In this document: positions 36,070 to 47,992 of the stretch, one piece after another
Position numbering within the stretch: the first letter of the stretch is position 1
Layout: each line of letters begins with the position of its first letter
Notes under the pieces: generated by a model
The model's input: the letters and a program-made list of their open reading frames with translations, nothing else
Database searches by the model: none
Told to the model about the DNA's origin: nothing
Source of the DNA: Thamnidium elegans
Lineage: Eukaryota; Mucoromycota; Mucoromycetes; Mucorales; Mucoraceae
Length of the DNA: 64,000 bases
Assembly: GCA_025201345.1 (NCBI GenBank)
Contig: JAIXMG010000011.1
Location: 248,001-312,000 of the forward strand
Direction: 5' to 3'
Program-made: the position numbers and the translations under genes

Positions 36070-39000
36070 TTAATCATATAAAGTAGTTTTTTCGAGCATA
36101 ATTGATAAATAATCTTGAGCGTCTTGAGACCCCTTTCTAGCGGCCAAGTTATACAAGTTTTCAGCCTTTTGTTCATCTTTTGTTACAACAATTCCTTTAC
36201 GATAAAATTCAGCTAATTTAAACATGGCACAAGCTTCATCTTCTTCAATTTCTTCATCCATCACCATAGCAGGATCAAAACTATCTGTTTGAGATTTGTT
36301 TACGACTTGACCATACCAATGAAACGCTAGAGTTAAATCTTGTGTGACACCTAGCCCTTGTTCATAGCATTGAGCAACCTGTAAATAAACACGATATCCA
36401 AATTCTTCTTGTGCAAATCGAATTAAAGTAGCAGCTGCTTCTTCAGCTTGAATATTTACATCGGCCCATCCATAAAGGTGATAACGGGCAATCATAATTT
36501 GAGAAAGAAACTTGAATTGATCAGGCGCATGTAAATGAGAGGATTGGAATAGTTCGTATGCATGAGCACGACTTGATAAATCTTGATGCAAGATACGAGC
36601 AAGATTAAATTCTGCTTGCCAACGATCTGGACTATCATATTTTTCAAATAAGTCAACTGATAGTTCATATTGTTCTAAAGCGATAGAAAGATCTGGAGCA
36701 ACAAATATACCATGTTGATGATATATACCAAGGTAATAAGTAGCTGTTGGATGCTTTTGTGCTGCTGATCTACAGAATAAATCATAGGCTTTTTCAAAGT
36801 CTTGAGGAACAAGAATACATTCTTCTTCTTCTTCTTCTTCTTGTTCTTGTTCATTAAGAATAATTTCTTTACCACGATGATAAAATAAACCAAGTTCAAA
36901 TTGTGCTTCTTTTAAACCAAGTTCAGATGCAGTACTTAATCTAGTTAAACCTTCTTCTTGCTCTTCAAGAGAATAATCGTCATTCAAGAACAAGATACCT
37001 AATTGGAACATGGCTTCTTTTACGTTCAAGTCAGATGCTGTTCTAAAGTACTCGATCGACAAACAAATATCAGGTGCTAATACAAATTTTTCTTGTTCCT
37101 TGATACCATTTAAATAGTAAAGACCAAGTTGATAAGATGCCATACCATGATTATCAGGTGTAGCATTTACTGCTAGCTCAAATACTTTACAAGCTTCTAA
37201 ATCTTTGTTTAAACAAGTAGCAATTCTATCTTGAATATACATTTGACCAATACGATAAAAGGCTTCGGCATCACGCGTCATTTCGGCTGCGCGACAATAC
37301 CATTCGTATGCAAGCTGATCATTTTTAGCTGTACCAATTCCATTTTCGTAACATTGTCCCAAATTGTTATACGCATGGACGCAATTTAATTCATTAGCGC
37401 ATATCAAAAGCTCCTATAAATAGAATTAGTACCACAACACTAAGGTTTTTTCGTAAATAATAAACAAACCTGAAAACCTTTTTCGGGATTTAATTGACTA
37501 CCACCATAACCTTCAATACAGTAACGTGCACAAAAGAAACGTGCAAGTACATTACCTTGGCTTGCAGCCTTTTCAAAAAATTCTAAAGCAGCAGCATACT
37601 GTTTTTGTTCATACCAAGCTTCAGCAGCATAAACTGTTGCCTCAATATCACCTAAAACAGAAGCACGTTCAAAGCATTCAATAGCTAAATTCTTTTCATC
37701 TTCTTCACATTGAAACCTTGATTCTTCTTCTTCGTCATCATCAAAATCACTTGGGGTTGGTAAATGATGTTGTTGAGGTGACCCAGAAAATTTAACTCGC
37801 GTCTTTGTACAATTATTATAAGCCTTTCCTAAAAGCACGAGAGATTCCGTATCCCCAGCATCTCCTGCCATATGTAAATATTTAAGAGCTTCTTCAAGAT
37901 ATTCTTGTTGCATTAATGCATTTAAAAATGGAACCTCGAGTTCTTTAAGATATTTCTCTCCAATCACTCGCATAGCAATAACATGACCGAGGGAAGCTGC
38001 CTTCTTTTGGTATTGTAATTCAAGTTCAGACTGGTTGATAAGCCCTGCCATTTGTGAAAGTGTCCAGATACTATTGACATGTAATTTAGTAGCAGCCAGT
38101 TTAAACCAGTTGGCCGCCGTACGTTGGTTGACAGCAACACCATATTCACCATGAAGGTAAATCATACCCATACGATACTGAGCTTCAGTATATCCCATAT
38201 CTGCACTTTGGCCGAGGTAAGATAAAGCTAAAGGAATATCGACCGGAACACCAGCAACAAGTCCGCTACCGTAAATATCAGCAAGGTTGAAATAGGCAAT
38301 ACTGTCATTGAGTTCGTGCGCAGCTTTTCGGAACCAGAAAATAGCTTGTAAAGGATTAAGTTCAGTACCTGTACCATTTAAATAACAACAACCTAAGGGT
38401 TGAAATGCTTGAGGAAATTGATCTTGAATAGAAAGTTGCGAAAGAATTTCAAATGATTCATGTTCAGTGATGGTTGGTATAGTTAAAGGTTGTAATAAGT
38501 TTGATTGAATAGGTGGTACAAGACCAAGCGAGAGACGAGCTACCATCATACGTGCCATCTTACCAATCTTGTTGCTGACAAGTTTTGGTTGTTTAGAAGC
38601 AAGTAAATAGTAATCGTATGCAAGTTCCAAATTACCAATTTCATAGTATAATTCAGCTGCTGCAGAATATGCACTAACAAAAAATAAATATTTTTAGATT
38701 ATAAAACGCTTTTTTTTTCTTTTTTTTATAAACAAACTTACAAGGGATAACCTAACGAAGCAGCACGTAAATAATGTTCAACCGCAACATTTAAATCTTT
38801 TTCAGTACCAGTTCCTTTATGATAACAATCACCCAAAAAAGTAATTGCTTCAGCATCATCTTTTAAAGAAGCCTTTTGCAGTAAATCAAAAGCAAGAGCA
38901 TAATCTGTGGTTAAACCTTTGCCTGTCAAATAGATTTTACCAAGCTCACGTTGAGAATAGGTATCGTCTTTTTCAGCTCCTTTCTTTAACCAATGACAGG

Positions 39001-41391
39001 CCTTGACAAAATAGTGTTGCACCAGTGTCGGTTCATGACAGGAAACCATTTGTTGAAGGTAGATGCGACTCATATACGACATGGCATCCGATACACCTAA
39101 ACGTGCTGATTTTTCGAACCATTCTAATGCAATATTCAAGTTGATTGTAGTTCCTATCCCTTTATAATGACAAAGACCGACAGAGTACATGGACATACGA
39201 TGTCCTTTTGCTGCGGCCTTTTCGTACCAAGGGAATGCGTCTGCGGGACCCTTCAGTGGAATGACATGATTCGACAACATGTATGCAACCTGTTGAAAAG
39301 AAAGGTGTTTAATATTTACGTATTAAATATATTTTTAAGTATATACCAAAAATGTAGCATCGTTATCTCCACCATTGGCTGCAATAGTGAAGTGATGAAA
39401 TGCCTTTTGTCGATCGATTTCAAATAATCCAGAAATACCTTCGTCATAGATAGAGCCTAACCAATAATGGGCGTGAGGATCATTCGTCTTTTCAACCAGT
39501 GCTACAAACATGGCATGAGCCAAACTTGGGTTATAAGTGACACCATCAATGTCATGGTAGAGATGGTACCTAGCTACGGATAATTGAGCAGTTTGAATAG
39601 ATTGAGCGTCTACACCCTTTGTCAATACTTGCGAGTACAATTTAAAAGCTTCAGAGTGTCGACCCATTCTCTGTAACAGCAACGCTTGATCGATCTGTGC
39701 ATGATTTACAAACGGACTTGCTTGTTCCGATGCTTTAGCATAGTAACCCAAAGCTTTTTCAAAATCGATATCAACACCAGTACCCTTTTCATGACATTTT
39801 CCTAGGATACCCATAGCAACAACATCTTTTTCTGCCGCCGCACGACGGAACCAACGAATAGCTTCGCGTTCGTTTTTCTTGGTACGTGTTCGATCTTGCG
39901 TGTTTTCAATAATGCTACCTTGTTGATATAATTGACCGAGAACACGTTGTGCGTTAGGTAAACCAGCCATAGCAGCAAGTCGAATTAAACGAATTGCTTC
40001 TTTGTGGTTCTTTTGTCGACCTAATCTACCAAAATAATATACGAGACCGAGAATATATTGAGCAGGATGGTTGTTATTTTCTACAGCAGCTTTATAATGA
40101 AATAAAGCCATATCATCACTTTGTTCAATACCTTCACCTTTATCGTATAAAATACCTAGATGAACGTGCGCACGACTACATCCCTACAAATTACAAAGGA
40201 ATAATAGGTTGGTAATAGTGATATCATATATTTATTTATTTATTTTACCATGTGTACAGATTTTTCAAGCCATTCAATTCCTTTTGCATAATTAGAGTCA
40301 GCAATCAATCTGCTTCCTAATGCAGCTTGTGCATCTGGATAGCCTTGGTCCGCACTCTTTCCATAATAATATTTTGCCTTTTCAAGATCTTGAGCTAAAT
40401 CAGACCCTCTTTCATAATGAACACCGACAAAAAACTGTGCACGCCTAAAAATAAATTAATATTATATCACCAATCATTAAAATAATCTTATTTACATATT
40501 ATATTCAGCACTTTTAATTAATAAAGCTAGTGCCTTTTTCGTATTTTGTTCTACGCCTTCACCTTGAAATAACATACGAGCACTATTACATTGAGCTTCT
40601 GCAATAGTAAATTGTGTAGATTGGTTGTGAATAGGGTAATTCATAACCGTTTGAAATGATTCAAAGGCCGCTTTTTTTTCTCCTTTTTGTAAGTAACAAT
40701 GACCAAGGGCATAAGTGGTCTCACATGATGGATTTGATTTTAATAATTGAAAGCCTCTGTTTGTATCAGATTTAACACCAAGACCAGATATTAAACATTT
40801 AGCTAAATAAACAATTGCTACAGGTGAATTTGATTTAGTTGTATATTCTTCCATAGCTAAATAGAATTGATTCCAATCATAAGGGTCATTTTGTTGTTGT
40901 GCTCTTTGATATGCATCTTTAATTAAACGGTAAGCATGCGTTGGTTGTTGAACAAGTTGATTTAGAATATCTTGCGATTTCATAGGAGATAATAATGAGT
41001 GAGTTGAAGGAGAGAAATAGTCATCAGATTCTAATACTGGATAAAGTGACTTTCGAGATATGGTAGATTGATCAGTGATTTCAGTAAATGTTGAAGTATT
41101 TACTGCTTCAATCTGTGAAAATGGATCATTCGATAAACTTGTCCAACCACTACTCATATTATCCGTGCTCGTGTTACTGATACCCGATATCACTTTTGGT
41201 GATGTCTTTCTTCTTTGTTTATTGGATTTAAGTGGGTCATAAAGAACTGCAATTCGTTTCGTTGGTTCAACTATCACTGGCTGCGTTGTTAATGGCTCTT
41301 CCTTTTTCTTTGTTGATAGTACAGATCTTATATGACTAGATCTCTTATGAATCCATCGATCATCACTATTCTTACTGGAGTTTGCCCCCAT
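36070..41391 (-). CDS. Giant SEL1-repeat scaffold protein with N-myristoylation motif
   Basis: Seven exons or so encode roughly 1,650 residues. The start MGANSSKNSDDRW (ATG 41391) fits N-myristoylation (Gly2, Ser6). About 270 residues are disordered and serine-rich. The remainder is a near-continuous array of SEL1-like (TPR-type) repeats with the consensus A...LG..Y..G.GV..D...A..WY..AA..G; examples are CHYKGIGTTINLNIALEWFE, KCHEKGTGVDIDFEKALGYY and CYEQGLGVTQDLTLAFHWYG. Two acidic inserts (DDDEEEESRF; QEQEEEEEEE) interrupt it. SEL1 arrays scaffold protein complexes, as in Hrd3 or Chs4/Skt5. It has no CAAX box, signal peptide or kinase. A membrane-bound signalling or trafficking scaffold is inferred. 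Confidence 0.88.
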
Positions 41392-41606
41392 TTTTAGTAT
41401 AAAAGAATATAAACAAAATAGGGTTTCCTGCAAAAAAAAAAAAAAAAGGAAAAAAAAAAAGATATAATATGAAAAAAATATATATATAATAAAAGAGAAA
41501 AAGAAGTAAAGTAAAATAAATAAAAAAAACAAGTGGGGATTTAAATACTAAAAAATTATATATATATTTAAAAGCATGGTAGCACTAAAAAAAAAATACG
41601 TGTGTT

Positions 41607-43446
41607 TCATGAATCTTCAGATGACGAATATTCAATACTACTACTACTACTACTATTGCTACTACTGCTTGTATCTTCCGCTATAGTTGTTCTTTGAGAT
41701 TTGATATTGTATAATTGATTGACCTTATTGAACATGTCTTTTATTTCCTTCACAAGCTAGTAAAAAAAAAAAAAGGTTGAAAAAATAGGTTTTTTTAAAA
41801 AAAAAGGTTTAAAAAAAATTCCCCCAGTAGTAAATATGGTTATACCCTTTTTGTAAATCCAGTTTCAATTAGATGTGCATACATAGTTTCGGTATCGAAG
41901 CGTTTGGACATCATCTCAGTTACTACTTGTTTCTTTACTTTATTGTACATGTGTAACTCGAAATGATAAAACCTGTGGTACATTTGGCCTTTTCTACAGC
42001 ACTCACTTCCTATATGTAATGTTACTTGACTCGGTATTTCATCCGAACAGAGTATTACTTTGTATCTAGCAGGCTTATTTGATCTACAAGCGTCACATTG
42101 AAAAAGAGAGTCTTCGTACACTTGTTTTAATATCCAGTTTGGGTATTTATCCATAGCTTCCTATTGTATTGTTGATTTGTTATTTATTTAAATCATGTGT
42201 ATAATGTGTTTCATACCTTGAACGAGGTTAACCAAACATCACTGGTTACCATTGAATCCTTATAACTCTGTACTCGTCTAATCACGGCATTTTTTGCAAT
42301 TTTAAATTTGTTGTTGGTTACCACTAAAAAAAAAAAAACTTCTAAATTAGGGTAACAATAATAAACAAACAGCTTTTTATAGTAAAATACTTACAAACAT
42401 TATAGGTTGGATTTAATGATAATTCAACTAAATATTTAATGTAAAGAGACAACTGTTTACTAAACGATTGAGTTCTCGCAGAAGAAAATTCAGCTTTTTT
42501 TTTGTTTTTTTTGTTATCAGTTGATGAATATATTCACATACAAATATTCAAGTATTTGTTTATTACCTGGCATTTCGACCTTATTCATCTCGGACTCAAT
42601 GTCCGTATTTTTCTCACCATCAATCATATCATCGTCTACTATGAAATCATCTTGTTCACTTTCATCATCATCATCACTATCATCATCATTGATAAAGTGG
42701 TCAATGGGACCTTTTTCACCTCGATAACTGTCTAACCTTGATTTTTTATCTAGGTAAAAAAAAAAAAAAAAAAAAAAAAAAGCAGATCAGCATACAAATA
42801 AAATACACCAGTTTAATTTACGCACCAGCAAGCTTTTTTAACGCCTCACTATATCGTGATACTTTCTTTCCACGTGTTCTCTCTTGCAATATATCTATTA
42901 CAAGTATTAGTCATTCAATTGTTGTCTTGTTTGTTTTATCTATGGTATTATATTGTAATATTTTACCTGACTTGTCAAGAAAATTCAATTCTTCGTCATG
43001 AATATCATCACATTGCTCCACTAAAAATAGTTTGTTTTTTTAATATGTACTTTTTTAATATGCTGTACTCTTGGTTTTTTTTTACCTTGCTTTAACTTTG
43101 TCAAACGTTGTCGTAAGGGTTCATCTTCACTACTGTCGCTGCTTTCTTCCAGTGATATAATTCGTTTTCTCTTTCTTGTAACCACTTCCTCTTCTTCTTC
43201 GCTGTCTTCTTCCATGTCTTCGTCATTCATTTGTTTACTTTCAACCTCACTAGTGGTAGTATGAAGTTTAATACGGATTTAACTCTAGATTTAGAAGAGG
43301 AAAAAAAAACTATACTCTTTCACTTCTAACGGCATGGCTTTCATTTCGTTTTCAACCTTGACAGCTGGTCTACTATCGTTTTCCTTTTTGGTGTCTTTAC
43401 CGAAATAACTATATAGCCTTGCTTGTTTCTTTCTATTTTTAACCAT
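41607..43446 (-). CDS. DUF4211 protein with N-terminal PCNA-interacting (PIP-box-like) motif
   Basis: A multi-exon gene of about 430 residues. It starts MVKNRKKQARLYSYFGKDTK: QARLYSYF fits the PIP box Q-x-x-h-x-x-a-a flanked by basic residues. A long acidic, KR-rich disordered region follows (EEDSEEEEEVVTRKRKR, then DDDDSDDDDESEQDDFIVDD). The DFIVDDD motif opens the DUF4211 domain, continued by LYIKYLVELSLNP, SLFQCDACRSNKPARYKVI, SECCRKGQMYHRFYHFELHM (paired Cys motifs suggesting zinc binding) and a polyserine tail [13 protein letters not shown]. Acidic and basic patches point to the nucleus. Function of DUF4211 proteins is not established; a replication-fork role is inferred from the PIP box. 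One intron has a T26 tract before its acceptor. Confidence 0.75.
42756..42781. repeat. A26 homopolymer at an acceptor of the DUF4211 gene
   Basis: On the coding strand it is T26 followed by ACCTAG, forming an exceptionally long polypyrimidine tract directly before the exon that encodes DKKSRLDSYRG. Confidence 0.8.
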
Positions 43447-43612
43447 GCAAAATCTTGATTAGAAGGGGGTAAAAAAAAAAAAAAAAAAAAGCTTAAAAAG
43501 TGGTCAAACAAATTTTTTTATAACACACTCTCTTTCTCTTGTCTAAACCAAGGCACGTGAATCGATATAGAACAGGTTTTTTTTTTCTTTCTTTTTTTTT
43601 TTATTTATTAAT

Positions 43613-44944
43613 TTAAGCCTTATACATCCAGCCACCTTCACCCATAGTATCTATAAACTTTGAATCAGCCTTTGAAACAATCTTTTCACGTAAATCACCA
43701 TAAATAGCTTCACCCGATACTTTTGTAAAGTGAGCAGGTTCCCAAGTTTGATTAGCACTAGCACGCTCTTTACGAAGTGCGCGTTGTTCATTTTCAATTA
43801 AAGATTTTTCAGTAGAAGCAGTAGCATAATCTCCTGCCTTTAATGCTTCAGATACCTTTTTCCAAATACGACGAGATTCTAATTCGGATTGTTCCTCAAG
43901 AGGTTTAACAGTAGGTGCTTGCTTTTCAAGTTTAGTTAAATCAAGGAACTCAGTTGTCTTGTTGTTCTTGGTGATATTGGATTTACCAGTCCATTGACCT
44001 TCAATCACAGTAGGTGAACTGAGTGTTTCATGATTAACAGTTGCTTTGAAATGATGAACTTCGCCTGAGATCCAACCCTTTGTCGTATATTCAATAGCAG
44101 CTGAAAATCCACTGGAAGAATGAACGAATGAAGTACCATAAAGTTCAACATAAGGTGCTACAAAGTTATTAGTATCACATGCTTATTACAATAATAATAA
44201 AAAAAAAATTTATACTTTACCAGCGTACCAGATACCATTGACAGAAACAGAAGGTAATGTGAACAGATAAGTTTCATCACGTTGAGTCAACTTTAAAGTA
44301 CAGTAACCAATTTGATCAATCAACATTTGAGTACCTGAAAAACGAGTCTTTTGACCATCGTGTCCGTTTACTACTACACCTGCTTCTTGGTTTTCAATAT
44401 AGAATCCAGATACAGGAGGATGATGAGATACTTGTTCACAAACAATACGGGTATTATCTTGCCATTGACAAATAAATTGTTCACCAAGAATAGGGTTAAA
44501 TGGTTTCTTTTCCCATTCTCCTTTAGGTACACGGCTACTAAATGATCCATTTAATGAAGAAATAAACCATTTCATGGCAGCGTAAAATCTTTCTTCGGCA
44601 TTATCTGACTTACCAACTGATCTTAACTAAAAAAATTATATCAATATACACACTTTCCCTTTTTATTCTATTTTGCCAACGATTTTATTTAACTTACAAG
44701 TTCAGGTTGATCAGCCCAGAAAGAACTATTATATAGATATATAAGTTTTTTTTTGTTTTCCCTTTTTTGTTTACTTTTTACACACTTACGAATATTCTAA
44801 TAAAGAGATGGGTGCCAACAAGAAAGAAGGACAAGTCAAGCTAGAAAGATCTCCCGTGAACGAAGCCAAAGTCTTGAGGAAAGAAGAGAAACTACCTTGT
44901 TGGTCAGCAGGAATACTCTCAAGTGTATTATCGGAAGATGTCAT
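43613..44944 (-). CDS. Oxysterol-binding protein homologue (Osh4/Kes1-type, ORD only)
   Basis: Several exons encode about 400 residues. The start MTSSDNTLESIPADQQGSFS leads into LTCPSFLLAPISLLEYS. The ORD continues with FYAAMKWFISSLNGSF, KKPFNPILGEQFICQW and the family signature EQVSHHPPVSGFY. Later come LPSVSVNGIWYAGK, GYTTKGWISGEVHHFKA-like strands, and the C-terminus ESRRIWKKVSEALKAGDY and WEPAHFTKVSG. There is no PH domain, ankyrin or FFAT motif, so it belongs to the short Osh4-like class, which exchanges sterol for PI4P between membranes. It lies directly downstream (167 bp) of the DUF4211 start on the same strand. Confidence 0.92.
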
Positions 44945-45486
44945 TTGTTGAAAAGTTTAAGATGAAGAAGAAAAAGAAAGAAAAAAAAAAGGGGTCAAAA
45001 CTTTTTCCTTTTTTTTAAATCGACGACGCTTTCGACGTCACCAAAGAACTGTGTTTTAATCACTTTCGTGTTGTTGTGTTGCACATTCGGGTTATCAGTT
45101 GGGAAAAAAAAAGAGAGAGAAGGAACTTGGTAACAAGGAGTATCAAACTTTACTTTCCAATTGGTTGCTATAGAAATAAATTAGTTATCTTTTTAATTGT
45201 AAGTTGCGCGTATTTGCAATTGGAAAGACTCCGTTTAAATAAGGGTAATTAACTTTTTTTTAAGGGATTAAAAGGTTAATTTAATTGGATCCAAGTGTAT
45301 GCATAGATAAATACAAGCACAAAACTTGGCTTTTTTTTTTCAAATATCTTGGATATAAGGTTATCATTTGGGTTACATTTTTTTTTATGTTACACCTTTA
45401 AATACCATGACAGATTTATGCACAATTTTTTTATTATTATTGATATCCTTTTTTTTTTTATATGTATACATGTACATGTGATTTTT
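44945..45486. other. Gap: OSH-gene promoter and NOP13 3' flank
   Basis: No supported gene. A/T runs and AATAAA-like sequences only. Confidence 0.4.
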
Positions 45487-46940
45487 CTAATCAAATGTAA
45501 TCTTACTACCAGTAAATTCTTGAACAGAAGGCTTTTGTCTTTGAGCAGCATACAATGCTTGACCAGGCTTAACACGTTCATGACTAACAGGCTTCTTTGG
45601 TCGTCTTTCTCTAAAGTCAGCATCACCCTTTTGTCTCTTGGGATAAGGTGCTTCACCACCATCCTCTCTCCTGGGATAAGGCGCTTCACCGCCCTCTCTC
45701 TTGGAATAAGATTGTTCGGGTTGTGCAGAGTCTGTAGATGGTGTGTCTTCTTGTTTACGAGGTTCACTGGCCTTTTGCTTTTCACGCATTAACCAAGGCT
45801 TTGATCTTAAATGTGCTTCAGCACTACCGAATTCTACACGTACTTTACGTCCATCCAACATGTGCTTATCAGGGGCACGAATAGCCTTTGTAGCTGATTC
45901 GACCACATAGTAATCAACATAAGCAAAACTAGATATATATATATATTAATCATCCATTCTATCTCTCTCTTTTTTTTTCTTAAAAAAAAAAAAATAAAAA
46001 AAAACTCACCCTTTACATTTTCCAGAATCTTCAAAAGTAGCAACACGTACTTTACGAATATCACCAGCCCACTCAAAATTTTCACGAATAGATTTCTCTG
46101 TTGTGTCAAAACTCAAATTACCAAGGAAAAGTGTAGGACAAGGAGGGTTCTTTTGCTTTTTGATTTCCTTCTTTTCTGCTTCAGTAGGTGCTTTGGATCC
46201 ATCAGCTCTTTCGAAATTCTCGGAATCCTTGATTAAAAGTGATCTGCCTTCTAATTGCTTTTCGTTCATAGCAAGACCCTTTGCTGCTTCCTCAGGAGAA
46301 GCAAAGAAGATGTATGCAAAACTGTATATAGTGTTAGTGATTATACTTTTTATTTTGTTATGTGCCCTTACCCTTTGTTGTAATTCTTGGCACCGTTACC
46401 CTTGGGACACTTAATACGAGTAATCTCGCCACAATCTTTAAAGAAATCCTTGATACTGGCTAATGTGGTAGCATAAGAAAGGTTACCAACCCAGATACCG
46501 TATTCCATTTCCTTCTTTTTCTTTTCGTCTTTGGCGAGCTTTTTCTTAGGTTCAACAACATTACCATCGGCATCAAGAACTGGTTCCTTTTCTTCCTCGT
46601 CATCTTCTTCAGCTTCGCTTAATTCTCCTCTCTGATCCGCAAAAAAAAAAAATAATAATAAATTAATTAGTTCATTAGCTTCTTTGCGTGCATTTTTTTT
46701 TTTTTTAGTATGTACCTTTCTCTTCTTGTTTAATTCTTTCTTGAGCTTCTTCTTTTCTCTGTTCTCTCTGTTAATTTTACGTTGAGCTTCCTTTTCTTCA
46801 GGTGTCATTGCTTTACGAAGCTTCTTACGCTCAGCCTTTTCAGCAAGACGAGCCTCTTCGTCAGAGTCAGCATTCATTTCCGTGATCTCGGCAAGTACGT
46901 CGAACTTATCATCGACTTCGTTAGCTTCTGTCTTTCCCAT
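45487..46940 (-). CDS. NOP13: Nucleolar two-RRM protein NOP13
   Basis: Four exons (first 46716-46940) encode about 400 residues. The N-terminus is K/E-rich and charged (ERKKLRKAMTPEEKEAQRK). RRM1: YGIWVGNLSYATTLASIKDF with RNP1 NYNKGFAYIFF. RRM2: TLFLGNLSFDTTEKSIRENF with RNP1 CKGFAYVDYYV. The tail is basic and repeats a GGEAPYP(R/K)R motif twice, ending FTGSKITFD. This layout matches yeast Nop13, a pre-60S-associated nucleolar protein. The first intron (46632-46715) is 84 nt, in phase 0 and free of stops, so retention would add 28 residues. It is divergent from ZNF830 with 176 bp between start codons. Confidence 0.9.
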
Positions 46941-47116
46941 ATTGCTTTATATATATAAAAAATAGAGGTGTACAAAAAGAAAAAGAAAAAAAGAAAAAAA
47001 AAAGGACCTTGATTTCAATAAAGAAAAGAGAGAAAGGCGGTCACATAAGCCACCTGTACATTTTGCAGAAAGTATGTGGAGATGGGAAGCTTTTACTTTA
47101 TATAACTTTTTTCAGC
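46941..47116. promoter_or_regulatory. Compact divergent promoter between NOP13 and ZNF830-like genes
   Basis: Only 176 bp separate the two start codons, containing a TATATATATAAA block near 46949 and purine tracts. Such close divergent starts suggest shared control of two nuclear RNA-processing genes. Confidence 0.55.
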
Positions 47117-47992
47117 ATGTCTTCTAAAGCAGATGTTCGTCGTTTATTAAAGAAACAACAAACCGAAAGAAATAAAGAATCAAAAGTAACTCATCCTTTT
47201 GCTAAATACGATGAAACCAACCGATTGATTTGTATTGTATGTAATTCACCAGTTAAGAGTCAAGCAGTTTGGCAAGCTCATTTAGGGTCTACTGTACACA
47301 GAGATAATATTCAAAAATTAAAAACTTTAAAACAACAACAGCAACAACAACAACAACAACAAAGTTTAAAGCGTAAAGCACCATCACCACCACAACAAGA
47401 TACCAAACGTTCACGCATGGAAGAAATTGAACTTGATGAACAGGAGTCTTCCGAAGAAGAAGAAGAAGACCAAGACCAAGACCAGGATATGGGTTTGCCT
47501 AGCGATTTTTTCGATTCTGCAGAACCTATTGAAGAAGACGAGGAAGAAGAACAAGAAAATAATGGATCGATTCCTACAGGCTTCTTTGACGACCCAGAAG
47601 AAGAAGCACGTATTCAAGGTCATTTAGCACCAGAGGAACAAGCACAAGTAAACCTTGAAAAAGATTTAGAGGCGTTTAATGACGCTATGATTGATGTCAC
47701 CAAAGAATCAAAACAAGAACAAGATCAAGATGATGAAACATTTTGGTTAGAGAGACATGAAGATATCTCGAGAGAACAAGCACTGCTTGATCAAAGAGTA
47801 GAGAAATTAAAATTAATGCGTCAGCAAGGTCAATTACCACATCATGAGACACAGACAAATGATGATATGGGGTTAAAGTCTAGTGTAAGACAGTTGTTAA
47901 AGAGTAAAGTCGTTCAACATACTAAATCCATGTTTGATGATGACGACGAGAGTGATAGTGAAGAAGAAGATTGGCGTGCTCAACAGTTGTAA
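47117..47992 (+). CDS. ZNF830: Zinc-finger protein ZNF830/CCDC16 homologue
   Basis: An intronless gene of 291 residues. After MSSKADVRRLLKKQQTER come HPFAKYDETNRLICIVCNSP and AVWQAHLGSTVHRDNI, a U1-type C2H2 finger of the matrin/ZNF830 group. An eleven-glutamine run, a basic segment (KRKAPSPPQQDTKR), and two LPSDFFD / IPTGFFDD motifs typical of ZNF830 follow, then a coiled coil (FWLERHEDISREQALLDQRV) and an acidic end DEESDSEEEDWRAQQL-like. ZNF830 is linked to the spliceosome and genome stability. The frame is open back to 47009, but ATG 47117 starts the conserved region and follows a pyrimidine/AG leader. Confidence 0.92.
   Translation: MSSKADVRRLLKKQQTERNKESKVTHPFAKYDETNRLICIVCNSPVKSQAVWQAHLGSTVHRDNIQKLKTLKQQQQQQQQQQSLKRKAPSPPQQDTKRSRMEEIELDEQESSEEEEEDQDQDQDMGLPSDFFDSAEPIEEDEEEEQENNGSIPTGFFDDPEEEARIQGHLAPEEQAQVNLEKDLEAFNDAMIDVTKESKQEQDQDDETFWLERHEDISREQALLDQRVEKLKLMRQQGQLPHHETQTNDDMGLKSSVRQLLKSKVVQHTKSMFDDDDESDSEEEDWRAQQL

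Noticed and set aside
42502..42735. Plus-strand ORFs inside the DUF4211 gene
   Set aside because: Antisense shadows of exons coding acidic repeats.
45349..45792. Plus-strand 147-codon ORF
   Set aside because: Antisense of the NOP13 C-terminal exon, whose repeats make a pseudo-repeat LSLGIR.
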